In this document: positions 40,093 through 41,056 of the stretch, piece after piece
Layout of the letters: each line of letters begins with the position of its first letter
Position numbering within the stretch: position 1 is the first letter of the stretch
NCBI GenBank assembly: GCA_045598965.1
Contig: JAZRVH010000021.1
Location: 1-41,056 of the forward strand
Direction of reading: 5' to 3'
Source: RGIG426 sp045598965
GTDB lineage: Bacteria; Bacillota; Clostridia; Oscillospirales; Acutalibacteraceae
DNA length: 41,056 bases
Position numbers and translations under genes: made by a program
Notes under the pieces: model-generated
What the model was told of the DNA's origin: nothing
The model's input: the letters and a program-made list of their open reading frames with translations, nothing else
Databases searched by the model: none

Positions 40093-41056
40093 ACCGTCCC
40101 TCCCGATGCGGCTAATTTTTCGGTTTGTTCGGCAGAGAGGAGAGCTTCAAACAGCTCATCCAAATCGCCGTTCATGACACGGTCTAATTTATAGAGTGTC
40201 AATCCGATGCGGTGATCGGTGACACGACCCTGTGGGAAGTTATAGGTGCGGATGCGGTCACTGCGGTCGCCGGAGCCGACAAGCGATTTGCGTTCAGCGG
40301 CAACGGCACTGTCTCGGGCGAGCCGCTCTCGCTCATAGAGCTGGGCACGGAGCATCGCCATGGCGGTGTCTCGGTTTTGGTACTGACTGCGTTCCGTTTG
40401 GCAAGCCACCACAATGCCGGTCGGAATGTGGGTTAAGCGAACGGCAGAGGAGGTTTTGTTGACTTTTTGGCCGCCCGCTCCGGAGGAACGGTACACGTCC
40501 ATTTTGATGTCTTCGGGGCGAATGTCTACCTCTACCTCGTCCACGGTGGGCATAACCACCACGGTGGCGGCGGAGGTGTGGATACGGCCGCCGGATTCGG
40601 TTTCGGGCACGCGCTGAACGCGGTGGCCGCCGGATTCGAATTTCAGGTGGCTGTACGCATCGTCGCCCGACACTTTGGCGGTGAGTTCTTTCACGCCGCC
40701 GAGTTCGGTTTCGTTCGCGGAAAGCACCTCGATTTGCCAGCCCTTTTCGGCGGCGTACATTGTGTACATCCGAAACAGTTCGGCGGCGAACAGCGCGGAT
40801 TCTTCGCCGCCCGCACCGCCGCGGATTTCGAGCATCACGTCCCGCCCGTCCATCGGGTCGCGCGGGAGAAGCAACAGGTTCAGTTCGGTTTCGAGGGCGG
40901 CGAGCCGCTCGGTGGCGCTCGCCAGTTCCTCGGCGGCGAGGGCTTTGAGCTCCGCATCGGCGGCAGGGTCGGAAAGCAGCGCCCCGGCATCCGCCTTGGC
41001 GGCTTCGCAGGCATCCTGCTCTTTTGCCGCTTGGACGATGGGCTCTAAGCGCTTGG
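40089..41056 (-). CDS. prfA: Peptide chain release factor 1, 5' end beyond window
   Basis: C-terminal ~322 residues of RF1, which ends translation at UAA and UAG. The frame stays open to the right edge, so the N-terminal helical domain is cut. Present: EIRGGAGGEES, KFESGGHRVQRVPETE, the catalytic GGQ in SSGAGGQKVNKT, and RIRTYNFPQGRVTDHR, which fits RF1 rather than RF2. prmC, the methylase often next to prfA, is absent; sua5 overlaps its stop. From about 40,605 to the edge the base composition changes, with many GCGC and CGCG tetramers that are nearly missing from the rest of the window. Confidence 0.93.
   Translation of the reverse strand, partial: KRLEPIVQAAKEQDACEAAKADAGALLSDPAADAELKALAAEELASATERLAALETELNLLLLPRDPMDGRDVMLEIRGGAGGEESALFAAELFRMYTMYAAEKGWQIEVLSANETELGGVKELTAKVSGDDAYSHLKFESGGHRVQRVPETESGGRIHTSAATVVVMPTVDEVEVDIRPEDIKMDVYRSSGAGGQKVNKTSSAVRLTHIPTGIVVACQTERSQYQNRDTAMAMLRAQLYERERLARDSAVAAERKSLVGSGDRSDRIRTYNFPQGRVTDHRIGLTLYKLDRVMNGDLDELFEALLSAEQTEKLAASGGTV

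Overview
The window looks like chromosome from a Gram-positive, low-to-mid GC Clostridia, most likely an Oscillospirales (Ruminococcus-like) gut or rumen anaerobe. The evidence is transketolase split into two adjacent genes, HemZ, ThiI without a rhodanese domain next to a NifS-type cysteine desulfurase, class B sortase, and secreted type I dockerin proteins. Almost every gene has a strong AGGAGG-type ribosome binding site. Most promoters follow one pattern: a TTGnnn-like -35, exactly 17 bp, then TATACT. There are no phage, transposon or CRISPR genes; most of the content is housekeeping. Assignments come from reading motifs by eye, with no database search.

Layout. 1-300: tRNA-Thr(UGU) whose 3' end and terminator are repeated 169 bp downstream around a palindromic element. 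332-3775: Nudix hydrolase (-), M14 peptidase (+) and the split transketolase (+). 3781-6154: HerA/YjgR-like ATPase and sirtuin (both -, each with its own promoter). 6301-13515: a long minus-strand group recJ-relA-dtd-MBL hydrolase-hemZ-zinc ribbon protein. 13683-15049: XRE regulator overlapping an undecaprenyl-phosphate-type glycosyltransferase. 15050-16822: a more AT-rich secretion island with a caspase-like protease carrying a dockerin, and a second small dockerin protein. 16886-20016: rmuC (-), Dabb-domain protein (+), and zapA behind an unfamiliar repeat protein (-). 20017-22056: two rhamnosyltransferase-like GT2 enzymes plus rfbC. 22101-25932: two ABC exporter pairs (-). 25956-32139: nifS - sortase B - thiI - CinA/pseudo-sortase fusion (-). 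32174-33536: hflX (+). 33546-35059: trkH (-). 35107-41056: prfA (partial) - sua5 - coaE - slt - M18 aminopeptidase - mtaB (-).

The most unusual content is in the nifS-thiI operon. A catalytically intact class B sortase has a 12 x 10-residue AAQQPRPAQP-type repeat array on its predicted cytoplasmic side. Two genes on is a membrane protein that joins a cytoplasmic PncC/CinA deamidase domain to an extracellular sortase B-like domain with no cysteine at all, so it must be inactive as a sortase. Other points of interest are the dockerin-tagged caspase-like protease, the palindromic element with tRNA-derived ends, phased TCGA repeats upstream of two promoters, and an abrupt change in GCGC frequency inside prfA near 40,605.

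Functional links: sua5 (t6A precursor) and mtaB (ms2t6A) act in sequence on A37 of ANN-decoding tRNAs, and prfA and dtd also act in translation. NifS supplies persulfide sulfur to ThiI for s4U in tRNA. The glycosyltransferase and rfbC genes suggest a rhamnose-containing surface glycan.
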